Source: Semisulcospira habei
Taxonomy: Eukaryota; Mollusca; Gastropoda; Semisulcospiridae
Assembly: GCA_036245525.1 (NCBI GenBank)
Contig: BTPG01000004.1
Span: 163,003,025 to 163,067,024, forward strand
DNA length: 64,000 nucleotides
Direction: 5' to 3'
Part shown: positions 33,419-43,422 of the stretch, piece by piece
How the letters are laid out: each line of letters opens with the position of its first letter
Numbering within the stretch: the first letter of the stretch is position 1
Translations under genes and position numbers: made by a program
The notes under the pieces: generated by a model
Database searches by the model: none
Told to the model about the DNA's origin: nothing
Seen by the model: the letters and a program-made list of their open reading frames with translations, nothing else

Positions 33419-34060
33419 ATTATAGTATGATAGATATTCATCCCCCGGGGGTCCCCGCCTGCCACCGAGCCCAACAAGGGAAAGTGCAATTGTCGGCGGG
33501 TCTCCAGCCGACGCACAATGGAGACTGCCCGAAAGATATACTCAAGGGGGTAAGCCCGATTGAACCGTTTGAGCCACCGCCTTCTATCACACTATCACAG
33601 GGAAATACTGGCGTAAAGCACCTAATCAGCATCAGAGGCTATAGCATGGTGCTCCGTATAACAACCCGCATGTCAACAGGGGGATAGGGCTTGACGTGAC
33701 AAGAGCCGATTGACTAGGCCAGTACGACTAGCCTCCCGTTTAGGCAGAAGTCAAGGCCAAAGTGGAGTGTTTCAGCCACCAGGATCCTCTTCTCCCCCGA
33801 CACGGGTCTCCAAGCACGGCAAACACTTGGGATCCAAAGGACCAAAAGCTCACGCGTATTTTTAAGGACCAATCCAACATGGTAAGACCTGGGTAAGCAC
33901 AGCTCCTTAAAAACCGGACCAGTGAAAAAGACTGAACAACATATCTGCTGACATCAAGTCCTAATCCTGGACAAAGATGGCACCCGTCTGCTAGCCCACT
34001 CAGTCAGGGACCGAGTGGACTACCCACCCACGCCACGTGGCGGCCGGAGCCGGGTAGGCA

Positions 34061-34189
34061 GCCTTGATCGTCAAAGAGCCGCAGGAAGAATTCAGCCAGT
34101 AGGGGGGGGGGGGAGTTAGACTCGTGGGGAGTAGCCGCAGGGCGGCGCACCAGGACTGAAGACCCTCCACTTGCCTTCGTACGCCTTCC
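34061..34189 (-). pseudogene. DIRS C recombinase, N-terminal piece between two insertions
   Basis: The minus strand reads LLAEFFLRLFDDQG, the conserved N-terminal helical region of the DIRS recombinase, continuing to GLAFVTVKGYRAM across LINE 5. A poly-G run lies near 34104-34113. It ends where the inverted-repeat element begins and resumes at 35329 (RLEVVWQALAARG). Confidence 0.7.
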
Positions 34190-35328
34190 CACGGCTGTGC
34201 AGAACGCTGGATTTTCCACTCTTTAGTTTAGCCAGCCAAATGCTTGCTGCAGCCGACTCCGGCAGCGCGCAGGCTTATGTAGGTCACAGTCTGATATCAG
34301 CTATTCCTTCTCTAATCTCTGTAACGGACTGCTGATGTGTGGTGGTTATGCCTGTGTTTAATGTTCTCTATCTCCTCTTCCAAGATTTTCTACATAGAAC
34401 CGTTTGACACACTTGTGTACTGTTTTGTGCTGGTTCCTGTGTTGGTGGTATTATTCCAGTTACGTTTTTTTTCAGAGTGCAATCCGAGGATAAAGACAGG
34501 TACCGTGTTTATGTGTGACTAAACATGGCTGGTAAATTATCTGAGCCTCACAGTACCGAGTTGGTTTGAACATTCATTCTCTGTTCTGGTGTTAATATAA
34601 AGGAACCAGTGTGATGTGCTTAAGACCTGTTGTGTTAGTGGTTATGAATTTACTGTGTAAACCCAAGTGTACTGCATAAACACTGCTGTGATCAGCATGT
34701 TTGTTTTGATCGTCTTGATGGACCTAACGGATTACCAGCTTACCAGCTTCACAGCAGTGGAGTGCTTTCTGACGCTAGTGTTGCTCTAGCAGGAAAGAAA
34801 CAATAATTCTAGTAAGTGATAACAGTAGAGGCTAGAATGCTGCGTAGATACATCAACTTTTCATCCCACAGAAAACTTAGATGCACAACAGATTGAGCTT
34901 GAAAGTTAGTGCTTTTTTGTGTCAGTGCATGTTCATTGTATTGCAAATCTGAAATGTAACTGCTCTTGAAGGTGTACTGGTAGTAATCAGCATGGGCATG
35001 TTTAGTATGAAAAGAAAGCAAATTTTATCAGCTACAAATCTGCACTCATGTGATAATGACATTCTTGCGAAAAAAAAGCATTTTGTGAATGTTCAGTTAC
35101 TAACACTTTTCAGCGTTTCCGCTGCCGAGCGCCGGAATGCGGCTGTCGGCACGTACACATAGCGTAGCGTAATGAAAGAGCACTCCTCTCTAGGACCATG
35201 AACAGCTCTGTCACTCTGCCTGAAGAGGCACGCGCTAATGACTAGCCCGGCCTTGCCACAGATGGCTTATCTTGCACTCAGTGGCCCCCGGCCGCTCCTA
35301 ACTAAAAGTGTGGTTCTGCACAGCCGTG
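34190..35328. mobile_element. Non-coding element with inverted termini in DIRS C
   Basis: A 1,139-bp insertion with perfect 16-bp inverted ends: cacggctgtgcagaac (34190-34205) and gttctgcacagccgtg (35313-35328). Weaker inverted similarity continues inward (ccactctttagtttag versus ccacacttttagttag). The pentamer cttcc is found on both flanks (34185-34189, 35329-35333) and once in DIRS B, so a 5-bp duplication is likely. The interior is AT-rich without a convincing ORF. It is probably a non-autonomous DNA transposon; the superfamily is not assigned. Confidence 0.7.
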
Positions 35329-35464
35329 CTTCCGTGTAGACAGTCTGCGGGCTGCTGCAATCGCTGCCTCCGAGAACCTCTAGCGGCAAGGGCTTGCCAG
35401 ACAACCTCCAGGCGTGTAGGAGGAGAGGCTCTGGGCAAGGGTGGAAAAGAGCCTGGCGGGCCTG

Positions 35465-36547
35465 CTAGAGCATCGTGTGCCGAGCAGGGAGCTCTAGGGC
35501 TGGTCCGTCGCTAGCGCGAGTAAGTCCGAGGATCAGCTCTTGGTCCAATTGCAGGGGCCACCAGGACGAGAACCGCGGAGCATCCCAGAAGTTTTCCGCA
35601 GGATCTTCGGTACCAGCCCAGACAGGGGGGAAGGCATAAGCAACCAGTCCGTCCCAGGGAAGAAGAGCACGAGCACCGCCCAGGCGAGCGGGTCCGGAAA
35701 AGGGGAGACGTACACCGGAAGCTGGTTGTTCCAACTGGTGGCAAACAGGTCGACTTGAGGCGTCTCCCATCTCGAGCCGATCAGGCGAAAGATGTCCGGG
35801 CGCCGGGAAAATTCCGTGTGGAGCATCTGTCCGTGGCAGGACAGGGCGTCTGCGATCACGTTAGGTGGCCGGGAAAGTCCTGGGCTTGAAGAGTAATGCC
35901 CCCGGTCCCTGCACCAGAGAAGGAGGTGGTAAAGGAGGATGCCCAGGGAGGGCGAGCGTGTGCCCCCCCTGGTTCTGTATGTAGGCCACCACCGCCGTTT
36001 TGTCCGAGAGAACGAGGACCTCTTGGCTGGTCAGCGTTCCCTGCCAGAAGTCGAGAGCCATCCACACCGCCTTCATCTCTAACCAGATGCTGTGCTTGTC
36101 CACAAGGTCCCGGGGCCAGAGGCCCGAGGCCGAGACAAAGTCCGGTAACAGCGAGCGCCCCAGCCCGACTGGCTCGCGTCGGTGCAGAGAGACCACCAGA
36201 GCAAAGGGGAGTGTAGAGGCACGCCCATCGCCAACCACGCGAAGTCCGTCCACCTCTGGAGGTGTGGTTGGGACAGCGGGGAAACTGGGACCGGATCCGT
36301 CAGGGAGCCCGACGAGGTACGCCAGTGGAGGAGAAGTGTAGCTGCAGCGGGCGGGCATAAGGCTTGCAGAGGGGTAACAAGTCCGCTGTCGCGCTGAGTA
36401 ATCCCAGAAGCTGAATCCAGACCCTAGCCGATACGGAGACCCATACGTCCAAAAAGAAGTGTGAATCCGGCAATCATCTGCTGCTGCGCCAAAGGCAGGC
36501 GGACTAAGTTGAGGTTGGTCAAGAATTCCATCCCCAAATGCAGGCAC
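35465..36547 (-). pseudogene. DIRS C RNase H region
   Basis: The minus strand contains ASGLWPRDLVDKHSIWLEMK with AVWMALDFWQG, VLSDKTAVVAYIQNQGG and, in a third frame, DLFATSWNNQLPVYVSPFP with DPLAWAVLVL. The order and motifs equal DIRS B 17412-18217. At least two frameshifts break it (near 35860 and 35900). Confidence 0.78.
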
Positions 36548-36568
36548 CGGCGAGAAGGAGAGATCCGA

Positions 36569-37440
36569 TTAGCCCAGGTTGACAAGGAACCCAAGTCGGC
36601 GCAAGAAGGAAAGGAGGACGACTCTGTCCTCCTCGAGCGCCGAGGCGATCAGGTTGCACAAAAGTAAGTCGTCTAGGTAGTTGGAGGCCGGACTCATAGA
36701 CCTCTGTTGGAAAAGGGCCATCACCGCATCGAGGAGCCTCGTGAACACCCAAGGACTGATGTTGAGGCCGAAGGGAAGGGCTCCCCGGCAGGTAAACAAC
36801 CCCGGCAAAAGCAAATCGGCGATAACGGCGAGACGACGGATGAATCGGAACATGGAGATAAGCGTCTGACAAAACGATGTTGATCGCGAAGTCCATCGGT
36901 CGGACGGCTGCGCGGAGAGTCCTGGCTGTCTCCATCTAAAAGTGAGGCGCTGAAAAGAACTGGTTTAGCGCCGACAAGTCGAAGACTGGCCGCCCCTGCC
37001 CCCAGGCTTGGGAACGAGAAAGAGGCAGCTGTAGAACGCCGGCGAGTCTTGACGAGAAACCACTTCTGTCGCCGCTTTGTCGAGTAAGGACGTGATTTCT
37101 CGACACAGAGCTACTGCCTGAGATTGGTCGACTTTTTGAGATGATCCAAGGGTCGTCTGGGAACAGCAATCTCCTATGGTCGCTGTAGAAGGTCAGCCGC
37201 CCGCCGACTCGAGACCCAAGAACTGTCAACGGGGGCGGAGAAGGGGCAAAGTCAGCGGGCCCGAGCGAAGCGAGACGCAGCGGGGGCGGAGGCAGGACGG
37301 GGCCACAGGTCCTTGGTAGATCCTTTACAGTCTGCCACGTCTCACCAAAAAGAGGGAACCGCTGAGTGGAGCCTGGCGCAGCTGCATCTTCACCGTCTAG
37401 GGGAGATCTGTGCAGAGCCGTAGGAGCGAAACACACAGCC
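36569..37440 (-). pseudogene. DIRS C reverse transcriptase
   Basis: Minus-strand motifs: LPLSRSQAWGQGRPVFDLSA (about 36980), AVRPMDFAINIVLSDAYLHV (about 36880), RYRRFAFAGVVY, LPFGLNISPWVFTRLLDAV and the catalytic SNYLDDLLLCN (about 36680), then LRRLGFLVNLG. Similar in sequence to DIRS A. Frameshifts lie near 36800 and 36935. Confidence 0.8.
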
Positions 37441-39733
37441 AAAGGTCACAGTAGGCTGCCGCCGCCAAACGGTTGGTTGAGGAAAGGTAGGCGGCCCTGT
37501 TAGCAGCAACCAAAATGGAATGTACGCCACGGAGCGGGGACGAGGTTTCCAGGTCCCAAGAGTCCTCCAGGTAATGTAGAACCGCTTGCGTCGCCAATTC
37601 TGAACTAAGGAAGCGAATCTGTCAAGAGGGCGAGGCCAAGCATTCTGTACGAGTCGGAGCCCACCCGCCTGGTTGACCGCTGCCGCATCCACCGAAGGAA
37701 CAGGGACGGTGAAGGACAGAGTCCAGCGTACCAAGCCTGGCAAAAAGACATAAAAATCCTCGCAGGCCAACGCGTATCTGCGAAAAAAAATCCTCGTCGC
37801 CGAAGGAGTCCTGGTGAAGCCGGACCGAGAAAGCATCGACGAGATCCCGGAAACCGTGTGGCTGAGGGAGAGACTTGCGACCTTAGCCTGCATATGCGCA
37901 TCAACCCTGGCGGACGCCTGTCTCTTCAGAGGAGGCGAAGGTGGACATAAGTCAGGAGGGAGGAAGTTGGCGATCAGACGGGAGGCCTCTTCCAAAGCAC
38001 GAACCATCTGTGAGCTGAGTGAAGGGCCGAAATCCTAGATGAAGAGGAGGCCGACGAAACAGCTGAGAAGCGGGCGGGAAAGCCAGAGGGCGAATCCTGC
38101 AAGAAAATGGCTGAAGCCGAATCCGCTGGATGCAGGCTAGTATGTCAGGGTCTACCTCCACTGTCCGCCTATCAAGCAAAGCCGCAAGGAGGGGCAACCG
38201 GCTCTGAGAGCGCGGGATCGCCGAAGGCGACTGGAACGGGCGAGCGCACACAAGGTGGAGCGTCGTGAGGAAGGAGGGACCGCGGCCAACCACGGCCAAA
38301 GGTGAAGTTTGCTCTGTAAGCCCCCGACTCGCCGAAGTGCGAGGGGAGGGGGGGCTACTAGTGACGGGAACAGCGCGCGGACGACGAGGGGAACGCGAGA
38401 GCCGGGGACTGCGCTCCGAACGTAAGAGGGGAGGCGGAAGGGGAACCCCGGCACCCCCAACCTGCTTGCCACGAATCCGCACCTGTGATAAATGTCTGAG
38501 TCACACCGAACCCGCCTGGAAAATTCGGGGCGGGGGGGGGACAAAAAGGTGTCACGCCAAGCCCGCTCAGGAAAAGCGGAGCGGGGAGGGAACAAAATTG
38601 GGGCGCGCAAAACCACACCTGTGAGTCTGAGTGACACCGGGCCCGTGGGGAGGCGGAAGGGGAACCCCGGCACCCCCAACCTGCTTGCCACGAATCCGCA
38701 CCTGTGATAAATGTCTGAGTCACACCGGGCCCGCCTGGAAAGTTCGGGGCGCGGGGGAGACAGAAAAGTGTCACGCCAAGCCCGCTCAGGAAAGGCGGAG
38801 CGGGAAGGGGACAAAATTAGGGCGCGCGATCCCCGCTCCGAAGCGTGGGGGACGTGTGACAAGGTCACACCGGGCCCGTCTGGTCGAAACGGGGCAGGGG
38901 GGAAGGGGGGGGGGGGGGGAAGAACGGTAACGTGTCTCTCCAGGCCCGCTCAGATAATGCGGAGTGGGGAGGGGACCGAAATGGGAGCTTCGGAGCGAGG
39001 GGGTCTCATGTCAGAGTCACACCGGGCCCGCCTGGTCGAAACGGGGTGAGGGGGGGACAAACGTAGGTAGCCGGGCCCACTCGGATGAATCAGAGCGGGT
39101 GGGCAAAACCTCTACAGGCCTCTGGTCACGCGCGGAAGCCGCGGAGCGTGAGGGAGAGCCTCTATGCCTACTTCTTTCTCATTTTTAGTACATTTGTACA
39201 TTTGCGCTAGTCACGCCAGGCCCGCTTGGAAGAAACGGAGCGGGAGGGCGTGGACGAACGCTCCGCTCGCCCGACCTGTTCGGGCGAAACGGAGTGGGGG
39301 GGGGGGAGCAAAATAAAGGAGCTCAAGCCACGCAAGCGTGGGGAGCATGGCTCTGATACTCACCTGCCCTGCTCAGAAGACTTGGAGCAGGGAGGGAGTT
39401 CCTGCGCGGTTACGGTAAAAGAAGGGGACTTACCTGCGGGCCGGAGCGAAGTGGGGCCCGAGGAGCTGACGCCATCCTGCGGAGAAGTCCGGGGAGACTG
39501 TCGAGACCAGGAAGGAAGAACGCGTCTGTAGAAATCCCACATCTGAGACCACCGGTCCTCACTCCAATCGGCACACACGTCACACATCCTGTCGGAAAAG
39601 CAGTCTGAGCACGGCCGGCAGACGACAAGGGCGTCCAAGGGCCACAGAAAATCCTCACAAAAGGAGGCAAGCCTTCAACAGGAGCCGCCATAGCGTTTGT
39701 TGCATCACTGTCCACAGGAAGAAACGCATTCAA
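37441..39733 (-). pseudogene. DIRS C gag-like gene
   Basis: The C-terminal block (37441-38007) reads LEEASRLIANFLPPDLCPPS, LATQAVLHYLEDSWDLETSS and AANRAAYLSSTNRLAAAAYC. The N-terminal Cys-rich module (39500-39640) reads CRPCSDCFSDRMCDVCADW and WSQMWDFYRR. The middle (38150-39300) is very GC-rich and made largely of duplicated segments that read as Pro/Arg-rich peptides, so the gene is expanded and frameshifted there. Confidence 0.68.
38431..38860. repeat. 217-bp tandem duplication inside DIRS C gag
   Basis: Two units (about 38431-38647 and 38648-38860) share gaggcggaaggggaacccc, ggcacccccaacctgcttgc, aaatgtctgagtcacaccg and gtcacgccaagcccgctcag. Shorter related blocks (gtcacaccgggcccgnctgg) continue to about 39300. 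Confidence 0.85.
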
Positions 39734-40019
39734 GCGCCGAACTCACACCATGAGGCACAAAGCCACGAGTAAAATCACAAGCCGAAACCCAAGGCCGCAG
39801 CCAAGGACGAAGTTCACTGAAAGTCAAACCGGTCAGAACCAGTCGGCGCTAAGTCCACACACAGTAAAACGTTGAAATGTAGAACACGCCAACGAAGTAC
39901 ACTGAGTCCAAGGAGAAGTCTAATCCAAGGCAAAAAGCAAAACGTTTGTAGTAATAACCACAGAAGACACCGGTCAAAAAACGTAGCAAGGCAAAAACCC
40001 GACCGTCCATGGTCGAGCT

Positions 40020-40216
40020 AAGAGTGAAACTGACAGGAGTTCGCCCTATGCTTGCCGGGATAGGGTAGTAAGGGGAGGCCACCCGGGGCCCCTATGTCTG
40101 GATCCCCAGTGTCTCCTCCCCAGTTGTGTAGGGGACACAACTTTGGGCTGAAATCGATAGGCTATAGAGTGTATTCCATATAGTAATGCCATCAGTAAGT
40201 ATTTTGAAAAAACAAA
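40020..40216. repeat. Right inverted terminal repeat of DIRS C
   Basis: Reverse complement of 23567-23805, ending taatgccatcagtaagtatt and ttgaaaaaacaaa. A hairpin gttgtgt/acacaac lies at 40123-40141. Confidence 0.92.
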
Positions 40217-40394
40217 CAACTGTGTTTGGTGCGTGGTGCATTTTCAAGAGAAAAATTAATCAACAGAACACTGTTCAAAACTAGAAACATTTGTGACTCA
40301 TTTCATACGTGGTTTCTACACACCACACCACAGTGATGTGGTCCTCTTAGGACAAGTCCAAAATTTGATAACTTTGACTGTCAGGCTCAGTGTG

Positions 40395-40559
40395 TTAACC
40401 CATTTAGTCCTGACGCACTACAGCAGGCCATCGCCATCGCCTTCAGGTGCCAAGCTAATCTGGCACTACCCTTGCATTTTCATGGTCGACCCATCTCCTG
40501 CAACTAATACAGTCATGAAGTAACACTTCCCAAATTTGGGAAATGCAGCCTTGGGGCTA
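40395..40559. mobile_element. Hairpin MITE copy 3, next to an ATP13A1 splice donor
   Basis: Begins TTAACCCATTTAGTCCTG (40395). Only one fold-back arm is well kept (ggtgccaagctaatctggca, about 40447). The tail caaatttgggaaatgcagcc and ttggggcta ends at 40559, ten bases from the exon end at 40569. The right TTAA is lost. In gene sense, the intron opens GTACCTTTT and then immediately enters the MITE. Confidence 0.8.
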
Positions 40560-40568
40560 AAAAGGTAC

Positions 40569-40751
40569 CTTTGATCCAGACATAGCCTGCAGCCACAATG
40601 GCAAAGACAAGAAGGAACATGATGAAGAAGAATGTCTCCAGGTTGTTGGCGGTAACACGCTTCACACCAAACAGTATGGTACGCAGCAGCTTGCCCTGTG
40701 AGGTGTTGAAACTGTGACGCAGAACGTACGCGATGCACCCATTGTCGCTGG
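40569..40751 (-). CDS. ATP13A1: ATP13A1 exon with transmembrane segment M3
   Basis: The minus strand encodes [40 protein letters not shown] and [20 protein letters not shown]. The first part is the conserved end of the actuator-proximal region ([21 protein letters not shown] is near-invariant in P5A ATPases). The second is a hydrophobic transmembrane helix. The acceptor catgtgcag lies at 40752-40753 and the donor GTACC at 40567-40568. It starts in phase with the upstream exon (G + CC gives Ala) and ends with G for Gly in the next. 183 bp. Confidence 0.94.
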
Positions 40752-40887
40752 CTGCACATGCAAACAAAACACCGATAGTAACTTACAAATATTTACATGG
40801 CATTATTGTTTTTATTTTGATTATTATTTAAATAAATGTATACAGTGGAGTAGACTTAACACAAGCATTATTTACATGAACTTCTGC

Positions 40888-41039
40888 TTAACCTGTTTAG
40901 CCTCAACACACTACAGCAGAGGTTTAATTTAAGGGTAGTGCCAATGTGAATCATCAAGATTGATCCAACTCATGCAACTGGTACATAGTCGTTAGGTGAC
41001 ATCTCTGTGGTAAATGCATCTGTGGGGCTAATGGGTTAA
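40888..41039. mobile_element. Hairpin MITE copy 4, internally deleted
   Basis: TTAACCTGTTTAGCCTC (40888) to gtggggctaatgggttaa (41039), TTAA at both ends, 152 bp. The fold-back core is mostly lost (taagggtagtgccaatgtg only). Confidence 0.8.
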
Positions 41040-41137
41040 CACATTTCTGAATTCTTGGCAAACAGCCCTCTGTAAAAAAAATTTGACAAACGCCTGTGTT
41101 TCTGGTGGTGTTCTATTTTTACTGTGTAACATGAGAT

Positions 41138-42066
41138 GTAAAGCCGAAACTATACTCCACGTAATGTTTTGCTGCAACATGTCCTGCAACTGAGGTAAGC
41201 CGAAACTATAGTCCACGTAACGTTTTGCTGCAACATGTCCTGCGACTGAGGTAAGCCGAAACTATAGTCCACATAACGTTTTGCTGTAACATGTCCTGCA
41301 AATGAGGTAAGCCGAAACTATAGTCCACGTAACGTTTTGCTGTAACATGTCCTGCAACTGAGGTAATCCGAAACTATAGTCCATGTAACGTTTTGCGGTA
41401 ACCCGAAACTATAGTCCATGTAACGTTTTGCTGTAACATGTCCTGCAACTGAGGTAAGCCGAAACTATAGTCCACATAACGTTTTGCTGTAACATGTCCT
41501 GCAACTGAGGTAAGCCGAAACTAAAGTCCATGTAACGTTTTGCAGTAACATGTCCTGCAACTGAGGTAAGCCGAAACTATACTCCACGTAACGTTTTGCT
41601 GTAACATGTCCTGCAACTGAGGTAAGCTGAAACTAAAGTCCATGTAACGTTTTGCAGTAACATGTCCTGCAACTGAGGTAAGCCGAAACAATAGTCCATG
41701 TAACGTTTTGCTGTAACATGTCCTGCACCTGAGGTAAGCCGAAACTATAGTCCATGTAACGTTTTGCGGTAACCCGAAACTATAGTCCATGTAACGTTTT
41801 GCTGTAACATGTCCTGCAACTGAGGTAAGCCGAAACTATAGTCCACGTAACGTTTTGCTGTAACATGTCCTGCAACTGAGGTAAGCCGAAACTAAAGTCC
41901 ATGTAACGTTTTGCAGTAACATGTCCTGCAACTGAGGTAAGCCGAAACTATACTCCACGTAACGTTTTGCTGTAACATGTCCTGCAACTGAGGTAAGCTG
42001 AAACTAAAGTCCATGTAACGTTTTGCAGTAACATGTCCTGCAACTGAGGTAAGCCGAAACTATAGT
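41138..42066. repeat. 56-bp satellite, about 16 units, with higher-order structure
   Basis: Unit gtaagccgaaactatagtcc, acgtaacgttttgctgtaac, atgtcctgcaactgag. Variants (tatagt/taaagt, ctgtaa/cagtaa) alternate, and a shortened unit (gcggtaacccgaaac) recurs at 41395 and 41766, 371 bp apart, showing that a multi-unit block was duplicated. It lies in the ATP13A1 intron between 40752 and 43265. Confidence 0.95.
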
Positions 42067-42087
42067 AGAGCATTTTGAACCTGCTCA

Positions 42088-42272
42088 GTGCCAGCTGACG
42101 CAGACTGTGTTTCTGCATACTTCATTAATTCAAGACAAAAGCGAACCTAGAAGTCCCAGCTATATGGATTCAAAGTGGTGTCAGCAAGAGATATAGATTC
42201 TCATGAACTGCAGGGGCTCATACCTCTAGCAGCTGGGTGGTGTTTAGATTTTCTCAGCATTTAATGGGTTAA
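42088..42272. mobile_element. Second MITE-like family, copy 1
   Basis: Shares gtgccagctgacgcagactg, cttcattaattcaagaca, ggattcaaagtggtgtcagc and ttttctcagcattt with 43011-43197 and ends atgggttaa. The centre (gaactgcaggggctcata) is partly palindromic. A fragment (gagcccctgcagctggg) also occurs near 22970. Confidence 0.65.
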
Positions 42273-42427
42273 ACCATCCAAATATATATGGTGATGGTAT
42301 TATGATGATGAAGGTGTTCATCTGTAGAACACATTTACCCATCCAATACTGAAAGCTCAACGCGCTTTGAGGGAGAGATCTGGGAGAGAAGAGACAGCAA
42401 AGCACCATTTCTGACAAGAGGAAGAAA

Positions 42428-42447
42428 NNNNNNNNNNNNNNNNNNNN
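42428..42447. other. Assembly gap (20 N)
   Basis: Twenty consecutive undetermined bases between gaagaaa and aagaagag. The true gap length is unknown. Confidence 1.
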
Positions 42448-42930
42448 AAGAAGAGTAACACAGTCAGGTCTGCTTGTTGATGACAGACTGAAGGGGTGTC
42501 TTCAGCTGTCTATGAAAAGATTGAAGAGACTTCACTACCTTTAAGGATGCTGGCAGAGCATTCCGCAGCTTTGGAGAGGCATTCTTGAAGGAGCTGTAGC
42601 CATAGCCTTTCTTGCTGGAGTCTTGTGCACTCGGAAGGTGGATAGTGTGATCAGGACAAGGACCCAGAAAACAGTGGACAGGGATGCAGGCAGGGATGAG
42701 TGACTGGAGGTTTGGGGGTGCTGACCGGTACATGCCAGCATAAGCGATGGACACAATTTTGTGGTCAGTGTGTTGATGTACTGGCAGCCAGTGAAGTGCA
42801 TTTAATTAGAACAGGTGTGATGTGCCGACAGTTTTGTACAAGAGAAAATCCAAGCAGCCGTGTTCTGGATCCACTGGTGGTGGCTGATCTGTATCAGGGA
42901 GTCCCCACAAAGCACTCTTGCAGCAGTCCA
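42448..42930 (-). mobile_element. CR1/L2-like LINE fragment (RT C-terminal domain)
   Basis: The minus strand encodes, with frameshifts, CKSALWGLPDTDQPPPVDP, a CTKLSAHHT segment, YAGMYRSAPPNLQSL and KGYGYSSFKNASPKLRNALP followed by SFHRQLKT. The order equals the C-terminal domain of LINE 2 (QNNAARLVLRKKKSDHIT, WNTLPLSL, LKTHLF). It is a 5'-truncated old copy. Confidence 0.7.
42858..42916. repeat. 59-bp inverted repeat arm, downstream of exon 43266-43395
   Basis: Perfect reverse complement of 43423-43481 (ccgtgttctggatccactgg ... tccccacaaagcact). It is part of the CR1-like fragment; the other arm is a second copy in the opposite orientation. Confidence 0.95.
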
Positions 42931-43010
42931 ATACTCCATTAACTATGTTTTGCACATGAAGAAATAAATAGTTTTTATTCTTGAGCCATCTCATCAAGCA
43001 CCACCTATAG

Positions 43011-43197
43011 TGCCAGCTGACACAGACTGTGTTTCTCCAATCTTCATTAATTCAAGACACAGATGTCCCAAGAACATGGATTCAAAGTGGCGTCAGCAAG
43101 AGGCATAGATCCTCATGAGCAACTGCAGGGGCTCATCAGGATCTATACCTCTTGCAATTGGGTGGCGTTCAAATTTTCTCAGCACTGACTAGGCTAA
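43011..43197. mobile_element. Second MITE-like family, copy 2
   Basis: Begins tgccagctgacacagactg and ends ttttctcagcactgactag. It holds an internal inverted pair (aggcatagatcctcatgag with ctcatcaggatctatacctc) that can fold. Confidence 0.65.
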
Positions 43198-43265
43198 CCC
43201 CCTTTTTCATACAGCCACCAGTTTTGTTGTCAGTGGCTGTGTGCATAAGGGGGCCTTCCACAAAC

Positions 43266-43395
43266 CTTTGAGTCCTGGCCCTGACTTGCTGGGAGGTGTG
43301 TGCTGCACGACCTTGGTGCCACCGAACAATACGTGCAGCTTGCCATCCATCTCCACATCCAGCACATGGTCACCCTCCACACTCTCAATCGGCTC
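43266..43395 (-). CDS. ATP13A1: ATP13A1 exon, actuator-domain part
   Basis: The minus strand encodes [39 protein letters not shown] and [13 protein letters not shown] is a conserved P5A segment just after the actuator-domain TGES motif, which must lie in an upstream exon that I did not find. The acceptor gtttgtgcag lies at 43396-43397 and the donor GTTTG at 43264-43265. It ends in phase G, joining CC of the next exon. 130 bp. The exon is bracketed by 59-bp perfect inverted repeats in the two introns. Confidence 0.92.
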
Positions 43396-43422
43396 CTGCA
43401 CAAACACAATCATCGCTCAAAA

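Larger units (their letters stand above)
24781..34060 (-). mobile_element. Full-length I/Nimb-like LINE 5 with RNase H (split by LINE 3)
   Basis: Two-ORF non-LTR retrotransposon, about 5.98 kb once nested LINE 3 is removed. The 3' end at 24781 carries a (TTAG)n tail, read on the minus strand as cgttaaacccaaataactaac. The duplication gccttgatcg occurs at 24771-24780 and 34061-34070. ORF1 lies at 31982-33418 and ORF2 from 31981 down to 25010. About 640 bp of 5' UTR (33419-34060) precede ORF1. RNase H downstream of RT and CCHC knuckles in ORF1 place it in the I superclade; Nimb is my best guess. Confidence 0.88.
23567..40216 (-). mobile_element. DIRS-like retrotransposon C with nested insertions
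   Basis: Left ITR 23567-23823, internal complementary region 23824-23922, recombinase from 24021, RNase H, RT and gag up to 39733, and right ITR 40020-40216. It is interrupted by LINE 5 (24781-34060, which contains LINE 3) and by an inverted-repeat element (34190-35328). The ITRs carry atagtaatgccatcggtaag-type ends like DIRS A, so A and C form one subfamily, distinct from B and D. It occupies most of the 17.4 kb ATP13A1 intron between 23191 and 40568, in the gene's sense orientation. Confidence 0.9.

Noticed and set aside
41138..42066. CRISPR-like regular repeats
   Set aside because: Units are contiguous with no unique spacers, and the setting is eukaryotic intron DNA. The same applies to the 48-bp and 376-bp arrays.
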